Below are positions 1 through 7,266 of a stretch of 64,000 bases of DNA, in pieces. Every line of letters starts with the position of its first letter. Position 1 is the stretch's first letter. A program made the translations under genes and the position numbers. This DNA comes from Acidobacteriota bacterium. GTDB taxonomy: Bacteria > Acidobacteriota > Terriglobia > Acidiferrales > UBA7541. The notes below the pieces were generated by a model, which was not told the origin of the DNA, made no database searches, and saw nothing but the letters and a program-made list of their open reading frames with translations. The stretch is taken from assembly GCA_003224235.1 (NCBI GenBank), contig QHYU01000150.1, positions 1 to 64,000 of the forward strand, in the 5' to 3' direction.

Positions 1-201
1 GGGCCGGCCTGGTGCCACCGCGAGGACAGGAGGGGGCGGCGGCCCCAACTTCCTTGGCCTCGGACTCCGCTTCGCCCAAAACGCGCCAAAAGACGGCGCT
101 GGGCTCCGCTCCGTCCGAGGCCAAGGAAGCGCCTTTCTGAGGTTCAGGGGTGGGGAAATTTCGACCGGAACTATGGGGAATTTTCAACCGGTATTGACAC
201 A
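1..201. mobile_element. End of an IS21-family-like insertion sequence (rest lies left of the window)
   Basis: Two imperfect 18-bp direct repeats lie at 151-168 and 174-191, 23 bp apart. Both have the form TGGGGAA(A/T)TTTC(G/A)ACCGG and are followed by TATTGACA. Multiple short repeats inside a terminus that begins TGTCA (read outward) are typical of IS21-family ends, where they bind the transposase. A 17-bp perfect inverted repeat (49-65 with 113-129) lies just inside. The glnA reading frame stops matching its family at about 200, so this end is the insertion boundary. No transposase is visible because only about 200 bp of the element are in the window. The family assignment rests on the look of the terminus and not on a search. 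Confidence 0.6.
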
Positions 202-683
202 CACACGCCCTCGTTGGAGTCGATGAAGTAATAACCGCAGTGGGCGGTCTGATCGTAGCGCACGTCGTCAAAGATGTAGAACTCCAGTTCCGGCCCCCAA
301 TAGCTCACCTCGGCAATCGCCGTACTCTTCAGGTGGTTTTCCGCCTTCTGTGCGATATAGCGGGGATCGCGGCTGTAACGCTGGAGCGTGACCGGATCCA
401 GCACGTTGCAGATCAAGTTCATGGTCGGGACCTCGAGGATCGGATCCACGCACGCTGTTTCAGGGTCCGGGATCAGCAGCATGTCACTTTCATGGATCAG
501 CTGAAATCCGCGAATACTGGAGCCATCGAAACCGATACCCTCTACAAACAGGTCGTTGTCAAGATTCTCCACCGGGATAGAGAAATGCTGCCACACCCCG
601 ATCAAGTCCGTGAACTTCAGATCCACCACCTTGACCGCCGCCTCCTTCGCCAATTGCCGCAGGTCATCCGGAGTTTTGGACAT
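171..683 (-). pseudogene. glnA: Glutamine synthetase, N-terminal fragment cut by an IS end
   Basis: Type I glutamine synthetase makes glutamine from glutamate, ammonia and ATP. The first ~159 residues match the family: the N-terminal beta-grasp domain with FDGSSIRG at 52-59, DPRYIAQKAE near 106-115, and the start of the catalytic domain with metal-ligand motif GPELEFYIF at 130-138. The match ends at DSNEG (155-159), where the family continues into the active-site core. The frame then enters the insertion-sequence end and stops at residue 170, whereas full-length proteins have about 470 residues. The ATG at 683 follows a GGAGAT ribosome site. The enzyme must be inactive, since most ammonia, ATP and glutamate ligands are missing. 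Another glutamine synthetase elsewhere in the genome is likely but not visible. Confidence 0.85.
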
Positions 684-990
684 GATTCAGATCTCCTTAG
701 CAAACAGAATCTCTGGCCGGTGTGATTCTTTCGGGTGGGCCGCTCTCTGCTGTGCAGCGGGGCGGCCCACGGGGTAGCGCCAGATTGTAATCCGACTTGT
801 CAACAGCACGACGCCTCTAAAGGAGCCAAGCGATGTCGGCACTGATCGAACGTCCGCGCCCCAGCGGAATGACACTGAGATCCAGCGGCATTACTCCCTC
901 CTCAACGGCTTCCATCACGAAGTATTCGCCGATGGAGCGCGCGGCTGCCGTGCCCCAGGCCGCCAGAAGCCGCGGAACTCGTATCGCGGC
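684..990. other. Gap of about 300 bp with a possible 24-codon remnant
   Basis: This gap between the glnA fragment and the EVE gene should hold the glnA promoter. On the minus strand the frame that follows the EVE stop codon stays open from about 990 to a TAG at 817-819. It contains an ATG at 891, giving a 24-residue peptide that starts MPLDLSVIPLGRGRS. The string LSVIPLGRG resembles the N-terminal strand of MTH1187/YkoF-type thiamine-binding proteins, so this may be a remnant of such a gene, but the match is too short to call. Nothing else is recognisable. Confidence 0.3.
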
Positions 991-1410
991 TTATTCCGAG
1001 TTTAGCCCGCCCAGGCGATAGATTTCCTGATACTCGGCCGAGGTGAGCGGCGAGACCGCAATGGGCCGGAACATCTTAAACAGCTTCATCTGTTTGAGTA
1101 GCGGGTTGGCCTTGAGTTCCGCCAGTGGGACCACTCGCTTGAATCTGGCCACCCCGCGCAATTTGATTACGAGGTTCTTCTGCTCCAGCTCGGGGTTCTG
1201 ATAGGGTTCGCTGGTCGCTTCCAGCACTGCATAGACGCACTTGTCGGGTGCGGTGTGATAGCCGATGATCTTATCGCCCTTGCGGATCGCCCCCAGGTAC
1301 TTTTGCGCGACGCTACCCAATACGCCGTCCCATACTTCTGTCTTTTTCGCAAAGAGTTCGTCCAGGTGGTAATCCTCGGGGTCGGTCAAGAAAAACCAGT
1401 AGTTTGGCAT
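991..1410 (-). CDS. EVE domain-containing protein
   Basis: This 139-residue protein is one EVE domain, a PUA-like fold that binds modified bases in DNA or RNA. Family hallmarks seen are the N-terminal MPNYWFFLTDPEDY, the W-D-G-V segment near residue 27, the GDKIIGYHT strand near 45-53 and the VYAVLEATSEPY strand near 59-70. Its length is normal for a stand-alone EVE protein. The ATG at 1410 has a GGGAGTGAGG ribosome site. It is a single gene between the broken glnA and the chimeric amidase ORF, so the neighbours give no role. Many EVE proteins are linked to restriction or RNA modification, but nothing here shows which ligand this one binds. Confidence 0.85.
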   Translation of the reverse strand: MPNYWFFLTDPEDYHLDELFAKKTEVWDGVLGSVAQKYLGAIRKGDKIIGYHTAPDKCVYAVLEATSEPYQNPELEQKNLVIKLRGVARFKRVVPLAELKANPLLKQMKLFKMFRPIAVSPLTSAEYQEIYRLGGLNSE

Positions 1411-1729
1411 CGCCTCACTCCCATTTCGGATTTGGAACCCAGTGGGAATCTTCCCGGCTTGGAATTATCTTCGCCATTTCAAGCCAGGGTGACAAGTTTA
1501 AGCCCGGATTGGGTCTCCGCGGCTAAACGGGCGTAGCCCTCAAACGCGACTACCTTCAGGCCGCGGTCTGGGGCGCCCACGGCAGTGGCCCTAGCCCATT
1601 GGCCCAAGGCGATAGATATTCTAGGATAGCAAGAAATATTTCAGGCCAGCGCTTGTATTGTAGTCGTCCTCAATAAAGGGTTTTTATGGTATATATAAGC
1701 TCCCCGCAGTCTGAACCAGGAGGCCTGCC

Positions 1730-2989
1730 ATGAGCAAGGTCACGCTTTCGGTCATTAAAGCTGATGTTGGTTCGATCGGGGGACACACCAAACCCTGGTC
1801 CGGGCGTGGCGGGCAAGCCAACAACCCCTACGCAATCGACCGCAACCCCTGCGGCTCGAGCTCGGGCTCGGGCGCCGCGGCCTCCGCGAATTTCGCAGCT
1901 GTCTCCCTCGGCACCGAGACGGACGGCAGCATCGTGTGCCCGGCTTCGATTAATGGCGTCGTCGGCATCAAGCCGACAGTTGGGCTCACGAGCCGTGCCG
2001 GCGTCGTGCCCATCTCGCACAATCAGGACACCGTCGGCCCGCACGCGCGCACCGTCGCGGATGCGGCCGCCGTGCTCGGCGCCATCGCGAGTCAGTTGCC
2101 AGATCCGCGCGATCCCGCGACAGGCTCCACTCGCAGCAAGGTCTTCACCGACTACACGCAATTCCTCAACCCGGACGGCCTCCGGGGCGCGCGCATTGGC
2201 GTCGCGCGCAGTGGCATCACAGGCTCCAGCGACAAGGCCGACGCCGTCTTCGAGACTGCCATCCGAGCGATGAGAGATGCAGGAGCGATCATCATCGACC
2301 CCGCCGACATCCCCACGATCAACGAAATCAACGCGGGCAACTCGGAGATCGTCGTCCTCATCTTCGATTTCAAGCGCGACCTCAATGCTTACTTGGCCAG
2401 CCGAGTCGGGCTGGGGGTGCATACGCTTGCCGACCTCATCGCGTTCAACCAGGCGCACGCTGACCAGGAGCTGCCGTTCTTCGGGCAGGAGCTGTTCGAG
2501 CTCGCCGAGTCCGACCCGTTCGACGTGCCAACGGCAGCGGCTGCGCTCGCCCGAGATCGCCAGATTGGCGGCCCACTCGGGATCGACGCGGTGCTTCAGC
2601 AGTTCCACCTCGACGCGATCGTCGCGCCCACCGGCACACCCGCGTGGACGACCGATCTTGTGAACGGCGATCACTTCATCTTTGCAAGCTCGTCGCCCTC
2701 GGCGATCGTGGGTTATCCGCAGATCAGCGTTCCCGCGGGCTTCTCCTTCGGGCTCCCCGTCGGCATCAGCTTTCTGGGGACAGCCTTCAGCGAGCCGACC
2801 CTGATCAAGCTTGCCTCGGGTTTCGAGCACGTTGTACAGCCGCGTCGCCAGCCCAAGTTCCTCTCCAAACTGCCGTTCGACTCTGGCGGCTCCCCGAACG
2901 AAGTTGAGGCCCAAGGGTGGAAGTCCTCGTCTGGCAGAGTCGTCTTCGACCCCGGCAACCAAGTGAACAAAGTCGAGGGGACAGCCTAG
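1730..2989 (+). CDS. Chimeric ORF: FBP aldolase/phosphatase N-terminus joined to a headless amidase
   Basis: Residues 1-22 (MSKVTLSVIKADVGSIGGH then TKP) look like the start of a class V fructose-1,6-bisphosphate aldolase/phosphatase, whose N-terminal Asp and His bind metal and phosphate. From about residue 23 (WSGRGGQANNPYAIDRNP) the protein is an amidase-signature enzyme. The glycine/serine motif CGSSSGSGAA is at about 42-51, GTETDGS with the nucleophilic Ser follows near 63-69, and the hydrolase core continues to the end. The first ~100 amidase residues, with the catalytic Lys of the Ser-cisSer-Lys triad, are absent, so amidase activity is unlikely. An AGGAGG site at 1719-1724 fits the bisphosphatase start. 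The fusion point is near 1793. It could be a genomic deletion or an assembly chimera. Confidence 0.75.
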   Translation: MSKVTLSVIKADVGSIGGHTKPWSGRGGQANNPYAIDRNPCGSSSGSGAAASANFAAVSLGTETDGSIVCPASINGVVGIKPTVGLTSRAGVVPISHNQDTVGPHARTVADAAAVLGAIASQLPDPRDPATGSTRSKVFTDYTQFLNPDGLRGARIGVARSGITGSSDKADAVFETAIRAMRDAGAIIIDPADIPTINEINAGNSEIVVLIFDFKRDLNAYLASRVGLGVHTLADLIAFNQAHADQELPFFGQELFELAESDPFDVPTAAAALARDRQIGGPLGIDAVLQQFHLDAIVAPTGTPAWTTDLVNGDHFIFASSSPSAIVGYPQISVPAGFSFGLPVGISFLGTAFSEPTLIKLASGFEHVVQPRRQPKFLSKLPFDSGGSPNEVEAQGWKSSSGRVVFDPGNQVNKVEGTA

Positions 2990-3053
2990 CTCGCCTGATC
3001 CCAAGGGCGCACGCTCCATGCTAAAGCTCATGTGACAACTCAGCGGCGAACTT

Positions 3054-3090
3054 CACAGCGGGGCGGCTGAACTCAAGCCGCCCCGCTGTG
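3054..3090 (+). terminator. Strong hairpin, probable terminator after the amidase ORF
   Basis: A perfect 15-bp stem (3054-3068 with 3076-3090) with a 7-base loop starts 64 bp after the stop codon at 2989. The stem is very GC-rich (core GGGGCGGC). Only a weak T-containing tail follows, so Rho-independent termination is likely but not certain. Confidence 0.55.
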
Positions 3091-3209
3091 TTGGCCATTC
3101 GAGTCCTTATATCGCATGTATTCTTCAGAAGCATCCGGCAGCGCGTGGCTCAGGTTGGCTCCTCGTCCAGTTTTGGGAATATCCTCAGAATCTATGTTCA
3201 CCTGTTGGA

Positions 3210-3326
3210 GTGAATACACCTGTCTTGGTTAACCGCCTTAAGAGCAACCCCTTTAAGTGTTACCTCTTTGGACACAACTTCAGCTTTTCTTTTGATTGGC
3301 GAAGTGAATAGACCTACTTTGGTTAA
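3210..3326. repeat. Two 23-bp direct repeats upstream of a small gene
   Basis: Positions 3210-3232 and 3304-3326 match at 19 of 23 bases; both begin GTGAATA and end TTGGTTAA, and their starts are 94 bp apart. They lie in the 420-bp gap before the small gene at 3413. The region is more AT-rich than its surroundings. They could be regulator-binding sites. Nothing else is recognisable between 3091 and 3412. Confidence 0.4.
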
Positions 3327-3412
3327 GGAGTTGAGATCGGTTCAGGTGAGTTGAACTAAGTCAGGTCATCTGAGATTGACCTCTCAACACCACAGCAGAG
3401 GAGGTACAAACC

Positions 3413-3640
3413 ATGCTGAACCTTAATGAAACGATCATGGCCTACGATCTTGCCGAGGCCCTCATGGATGAGTTCGGCAAGTTCGAAGTCACAACGCCGA
3501 GTGGCGAGCAATTCTTCGTCACCAGCAAACCGGGACATTCGCTCAGCAACCTGCGGCCTGTGCCCCACAACGGCAACTCGCTGGTTTGGCGCATCCGGAA
3601 GGTGGCTGAGCTGCAGAGCTTCCAAGAGAGCATCAGGTAA
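3413..3640 (+). CDS. Small hypothetical protein (75 aa)
   Basis: The family is not recognised. It is a soluble, mixed-charge 75-residue protein with no signal peptide or membrane segment. The N-terminal part (MAYDLAEALMDEFGKFEV) reads as an amphipathic helix, followed by a beta-rich stretch (VTTPSGEQFFVTS) and a short C-terminal helix. The start is well supported: a GAGGAGG ribosome site at 3399-3405 sits 8 bp before the ATG. It is transcribed with the receiver-like gene 170 bp downstream or alone. The two direct repeats upstream suggest it is regulated. No function is proposed. Confidence 0.6.
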   Translation: MLNLNETIMAYDLAEALMDEFGKFEVTTPSGEQFFVTSKPGHSLSNLRPVPHNGNSLVWRIRKVAELQSFQESIR

Positions 3641-3807
3641 TCTGCCGACCAACCGAGGGGCGTGGCCGCGAACTTTCGAAGCGCGCCGCCAACGTAGCAG
3701 CTTGAAGCCGACAGGTTCTTTCGAGCGAGGGGGGCAGAGTGTGCCCCTCACTCTTCCGGTCATGCGCCGGGTAGGAGATCCTTCAAGCCCACCCACGGGG
3801 GGATTTC

Positions 3808-4218
3808 ATGGACATCAAGGAACCTATTGTTCTGCTGGTCGGAAAGAACATGAGTGGTGCGCTTCGTTTGGTAGAGTGGTTGAGGAGATTGGGAAGCGAA
3901 TCTCACATCGTCACCTCCTACCAGGAAGCCCGCGCCCTGTTGGAAGCACAGCGATTTGATGTAGTGCTCAGCGAAACCAGCCTGCCGGATGGGAATACCT
4001 ACCGTCTGATCTCCGCCCTGAGGGGGTCGCGCGCCAGTTTGTTCTTTTGCCTGGCGGTGGAGGATAGCTACTGGTGGTTGCCCGCTGTTACGCAGGGCAG
4101 GGAGTGCCTGGGGATACCGGCGCTGCGACCAGCAGAGTTTGCCGAGGTCTTACAAGAGACTCTATTCGAATTGAAGGCAGCATCGTCCCTTGCGGTCGCA
4201 GATGCAACCAAAGGCTGA
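3808..4218 (+). CDS. Receiver-like (pseudo-receiver) protein without phospho-acceptor Asp
   Basis: This 136-residue protein has the length and pattern of a single response-regulator receiver domain: a beta strand IVLLVGKN at 7-14, the helix ALRLVEWLRRLG, and FDVVLSETSLPDG at 50-62. In active receivers the last motif reads LxDxxLPDG with the phosphorylated Asp. Here residue 56 is Glu, and the acidic pair after strand 1 is Gly-Lys (12-13), so the metal site is gone. The conserved Lys of strand 5 is also not evident. It therefore probably does not accept phosphate in the normal way and may act as a constitutive or protein-binding module. A GGGGGG-type site precedes the ATG. There is no output domain and no partner kinase nearby. 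Confidence 0.65.
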   Translation: MDIKEPIVLLVGKNMSGALRLVEWLRRLGSESHIVTSYQEARALLEAQRFDVVLSETSLPDGNTYRLISALRGSRASLFFCLAVEDSYWWLPAVTQGRECLGIPALRPAEFAEVLQETLFELKAASSLAVADATKG

Positions 4219-4284
4219 CTAAAAGCCGCGTCTTCCCCCTGGCTGCGCCGAGGATATTCCCGACGCGAGTTTGACATCCGCCCA

Positions 4285-4364
4285 GTCTCAATCCGCCGCG
4301 CCGGGTCAAGCTGTATAGGCCAGAGCACTCCCATCCATCTCAGAATTAAAACTAAAAATCGCGG
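4285..4364 (+). repeat. 80-bp dispersed repeat, copy 1
   Basis: This block aligns without gaps to 11958-12037 at roughly 75-80% identity by eye. The best conserved parts are AAGCTGTAT, GGCCAG, CATCCATC and AGAATTAA. It lies in the 650-bp gap between the receiver-like gene and the DUF5989 operon. No coding potential is evident in either copy. It may be a regulatory or RNA element, or a remnant of a small mobile repeat. Confidence 0.5.
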
Positions 4365-4569
4365 CCTCTCCTTCCTCCGAACCCCATGCCACCGACTTGT
4401 TCATTCCGCGAAACAGAACCAGCACGTGCGGGAGAGAGCCGCCCGGCGATCCCCTTCTTTCAACACAGGGTTTCCGGCCTGATTCTACCGAATCGAGCCA
4501 GAGAACCGCTGCTCAATTTTCAGACGGATTGCGGGACACGGCCCGTGAGTGACAAGGATTTGCATAGGG

Positions 4570-4585
4570 TTGCAACATCTTGCAA
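4570..4585 (+). promoter_or_regulatory. TTGCAA-N4-TTGCAA operator, probable activator site
   Basis: The sequence TTGCAACATCTTGCAA consists of two palindromic TTGCAA units spaced by 4 bp. It lies 153 bp upstream of the sigma-54 promoter at 4739. The same arrangement recurs at 18485-18500 and, in variant form, at 14305-14325, each time 100-155 bp upstream of a sigma-54 promoter. That is where a sigma-54 activator such as PrsR would bind. Confidence 0.65.
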
Positions 4586-4738
4586 CTACATGAGGAAGGT
4601 GCCCCAACTCTGCCGTATCAGAAGTCTCAAAGCGGTTTCCGCTGGCCTCCAGGGCAGAGTAAGTCTCGTGTTCTCAGTCCCCCTAAACAAACATGGTGAT
4701 TGTCTTCGAAAGCCCGTCTCCGGACGCCACTATCAGAG

Positions 4739-4754
4739 TGGCAGTCCCTTTGCT
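4739..4754 (+). promoter_or_regulatory. Sigma-54 promoter of the DUF5989-SxtJ-carbamoyltransferase operon
   Basis: TGGCAGTCCCTTTGCT fits the consensus TGGCACG-N4-TTGCW: GG at -24 and GC at -12 with the exact 12-bp spacing. It is 118 bp upstream of the ATG at 4872. The element forms one arm of a perfect inverted repeat (see 4742-4795). Confidence 0.75.
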
Positions 4755-4795
4755 TGCTCCACACACGGAGCGCTCTTCCGCGAGCAAAGGGACTG
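4742..4795. repeat. 13-bp perfect inverted repeat overlapping the sigma-54 promoter
   Basis: CAGTCCCTTTGCT at 4742-4754 is the exact reverse complement of 4783-4795, with 28 bp between. The right arm read on the minus strand gives TGACAGTCCCTTTGCT, a sigma-54-like box with GA in place of the essential GG. The transcript start would lie inside the loop, so the right arm is in the 5' leader. Confidence 0.6.
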
Positions 4796-4871
4796 TCACG
4801 GCAGAAGACTTAGGCATGCTGAGAAGCAACGAATTGGGTAGTGTGCGAAGGGGCCACGGTCCGAGGAGAAC

Positions 4872-5054
4872 ATGATGAATCTTACGAAAATTGCCAGAAG
4901 ACGCTCCGGGATTGTGGCTGAGCTGTTCTCTTTCCTTTGGAATAACCAACGCTGGTGGATGCTGCCGATGATAACCGTGTTGGTCTTGTTCGCCGTGTTG
5001 CTCATCTTGGCGGAGAGTTCGGGTATCGCCCCTTTCATCTACACGCTTTTCTAG
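4872..5054 (+). CDS. DUF5989-family small membrane protein
   Basis: A 60-residue protein with a basic N-terminus (LTKIARRRSG), the segment ELFSFLWNNQRWWMLP, and one long hydrophobic helix (about residues 31-54). This pattern, with the tryptophan-rich stretch just before the membrane helix, is that of DUF5989 proteins. In many EPS and natural-product loci these precede an SxtJ-like protein and a NodU-type carbamoyltransferase, as here. The two following genes lie within 16 bp, so the three form an operon behind the sigma-54 promoter at 4739. Two ATGs are in tandem (4872 and 4875), and GAGGAG precedes them. Its biochemical role is unknown; it probably holds the carbamoylation complex at the inner membrane. 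Confidence 0.75.
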   Translation: MMNLTKIARRRSGIVAELFSFLWNNQRWWMLPMITVLVLFAVLLILAESSGIAPFIYTLF

Positions 5055-5070
5055 CCGAGGAGGCCCAAGG

Positions 5071-5289
5071 TTGAAACGCTTCTGGAAAGCCTGGAAGCGC
5101 CTGGCCCATCGGATTGGGAATTTTCAGGCCCGGCTGCTCCTAACTCTTCTCTATCTCGCTTTGGTCCTTCCTTTCGGGCTCGCTGTCCGCTTGTTTGCCG
5201 ATCCGCTGCGCATCAGGCAACGCCCGGCGAGGTGGCTGGACCGCGATGACAGCGCTGCCGATGTGAATACAGCCCTGAGACAATGGTAG
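5071..5289 (+). CDS. SxtJ-like small membrane protein
   Basis: A 72-residue protein with a basic amphipathic N-terminus (KRFWKAWKRLAHRIGNFQARLLL), one membrane helix (about residues 22-42), then a charged tail with PLRIRQRPARW. This is the layout of SxtJ-type proteins, which are found directly upstream of carbamoyltransferases in EPS and saxitoxin-type loci. It starts with TTG at 5071 behind a GAGGAGG site at 5056-5062. Its TAG stop is immediately followed by the ATG of the carbamoyltransferase, which indicates tight translational coupling. The role is inferred to be an accessory of that enzyme, possibly a membrane anchor. Confidence 0.7.
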   Translation: MKRFWKAWKRLAHRIGNFQARLLLTLLYLALVLPFGLAVRLFADPLRIRQRPARWLDRDDSAADVNTALRQW

Positions 5290-7074
5290 ATGCACATCCT
5301 GGGGATCTCCTGTTACTACCACGATGCGGCAGCTGCTCTGCTGCGTGAGGGCCAATTGGTGGCTGCTGCCGAGGAAGAGCGCTTTTCTCGCATCAAACAC
5401 GACTACAGCTTCCCGCGCAATGCCATCCGGTTCTGTCTGGAAGCTGGCGGAATCCGCGGCTCTGACCTGGACTACGTCGTCTTCTTCGAAAAGCCGTTTC
5501 GCAAACTTGACCGCATTCTGATGACTGTCCTGCAGACCTATCCGCAGTCGTGGAAAGCCTTCCGCGAATCGATGATCACCTGGATGATTGACAAGCTTTG
5601 GGTGGGCAGCACAATTGAATCGGAGTTGGGCGTTCCAAAAGAAAAGGTGATGTTCTGCGAACATCACCTTTCCCACGCAGCAAGCGCGTTCCTTTGCTCT
5701 CCGTTTGAAGAGGCCGCCATCCTTACGGTGGACGGCGTAGGTGAGTGGGTCACGGCCGCCTGGGGCGTCGCCCGTGGCAACGAAATCCGCTTGTTGAAGC
5801 AAATAGAGTTTCCTCATTCGTTAGGCTTGCTTTACAGTGCCTTCACCGCTTTCTTGGGCTTTGAAGTGAACGAAGGAGAATACAAAGTGATGGGGATGGC
5901 GCCATACGGCCAACCGCGCTATCTCGACAAGGTGTGGAAGCTGATCCGGCAGAACAGCGATGGTTCCTTCTCGCTGGATATGGGCTACTTCTGCTTTCAC
6001 CACTCCACCGATCGCACCTTCAACGGCCGTTTTGTGGAACTGTTTGGCGAGCCACGCCCGCCCCGAATGCCCTTCTTCACAAAGGCATCCGGCTTCCCAA
6101 AATATTTTGGCGAGCCCCCGGCAAATTACGAGGAGATGTGCCGGGTGAATCAGCACTACGCGGACATTGCCGCCAGCATCCAGCGCGTCACGGAAGAATT
6201 GCTGCTGTCGATGGCTCGGCATTTGCATCAGCAAACCGGGCTCAAGAAGCTATGCATCGCTGGCGGCGTGGGGCTGAACAGCGTAGCTAATGCCCGGATC
6301 CTTCGGGAGACGCCCTTCGAGGAGTTATTTGTCCAGCCCGCTGCTGGTGATGGTGGCGGCGCCCTGGGGGCAGCGCTGTGGGCTTACAACACACTGCTGG
6401 GTAGGCCGCGCACTTTCCGGATGGATCACGCCTATTGGGGCCTTGCCTACTCGCCGGCAGAAATCGGCACATTCTTGGAACAGAACAACGTTCGGCATCG
6501 TTTCATCGCAAGAGACGACGAATTGCTGGACGAGGTCGTGGAGTACCTGATGCAAGGGAAGGTGGTGGGCTGGTTCCAGGGACGCTTCGAGTGGGGGCCC
6601 CGCGCCTTGGGGAATCGCAGCATCCTCGCTGACCCGCGAAATTCGGAGATGAAAGATATCGTCAACGCCAAAATCAAGTTCCGCGAACCGTATCGACCGT
6701 TCGCCCCCTCCGTCCTCTCGGAATGTGCAGAAACTTACTTTGATCTGCCGCGCGCTGCGCACCATTACCCGGCACGCTATATGCTATGTGTGGTGCCGGT
6801 CAAACAGTCTAAGCAGTGTATCCTCCCCGCAATCACTCACGTGGACGGCTCCGGCCGCTTGCAGACTGTTTTCCGCGACCAAAGCCAGCGCTACTACCGC
6901 TTGATCGAGCGCTTCGGGCAGGCTACCGGCGTCCCCGTCGTGCTTAACACTTCTTTCAATTTAAAGGGAGAGCCCATCGTGACGTCTCCCGCCGATGCCT
7001 TGCGTACCTTTTCCAAGAGTGAGATGGACTGCCTCGTCCTTGAAAACTTCATAGTCGAAAAAGCTTCTTGCTAG
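5290..7074 (+). CDS. NodU/CmcH-type carbamoyltransferase
   Basis: Carbamoyltransferases of this family move a carbamoyl group from carbamoyl phosphate, through a carbamoyl-adenylate, to a sugar or other hydroxyl. This 594-residue protein is full length. The N-terminal ASKHA-fold domain begins MHILGISCYYHDAAA and carries AEEERFSRIKHD near 27-38, the metal-binding EHHLSHA at 124-130 and VDGVGEW near 149. The C-terminal YrdC-like domain has GWFQGRFEWGPRALGNRSI, HVDGSGRLQTV and VVLNTSFNLKGEPI. It is the last gene of the sigma-54 operon. The likely substrate is an EPS sugar. A second copy at 29538-31156 lacks the loop with the NTSFN motif and is frameshifted, so this one may be the only working copy. 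Confidence 0.9.
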   Translation: MHILGISCYYHDAAAALLREGQLVAAAEEERFSRIKHDYSFPRNAIRFCLEAGGIRGSDLDYVVFFEKPFRKLDRILMTVLQTYPQSWKAFRESMITWMIDKLWVGSTIESELGVPKEKVMFCEHHLSHAASAFLCSPFEEAAILTVDGVGEWVTAAWGVARGNEIRLLKQIEFPHSLGLLYSAFTAFLGFEVNEGEYKVMGMAPYGQPRYLDKVWKLIRQNSDGSFSLDMGYFCFHHSTDRTFNGRFVELFGEPRPPRMPFFTKASGFPKYFGEPPANYEEMCRVNQHYADIAASIQRVTEELLLSMARHLHQQTGLKKLCIAGGVGLNSVANARILRETPFEELFVQPAAGDGGGALGAALWAYNTLLGRPRTFRMDHAYWGLAYSPAEIGTFLEQNNVRHRFIARDDELLDEVVEYLMQGKVVGWFQGRFEWGPRALGNRSILADPRNSEMKDIVNAKIKFREPYRPFAPSVLSECAETYFDLPRAAHHYPARYMLCVVPVKQSKQCILPAITHVDGSGRLQTVFRDQSQRYYRLIERFGQATGVPVVLNTSFNLKGEPIVTSPADALRTFSKSEMDCLVLENFIVEKASC

Positions 7075-7266
7075 CAAGCGGAGCAGGGAACTCGCTACTC
7101 TGTGTGGTGGTGGCTGGGACCGATCCTTCGGCTCGATCAACTGGCATATCCCCCGCGTCTCACCAGGCTGCTTACCGTTGACACAGCACTGAGGAGGCCG
7201 ACTGGCTCCAAGACAGCTCAGAGTATTGAACCACCGTCGCCCATCGTGGCACGCCGCGCAGTGTTC

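Noticed and set aside
240..725. 161-codon plus-strand ORF opposite glnA
   Set aside because: It is the antisense shadow of the glutamine synthetase fragment and has no family resemblance.
1670..3031. 453-codon minus-strand ORF over the amidase
   Set aside because: It is antisense to a well-matched amidase; the long frame follows from GC-rich codon bias.
4386..4841. 151-codon ORF in the gap before the DUF5989 operon
   Set aside because: It covers the operator and sigma-54 promoter and has no recognisable pattern, so it is treated as non-coding.
5140..5817. 225-codon minus-strand ORF over the carbamoyltransferase start
   Set aside because: Antisense shadow of an intact NodU-type gene.
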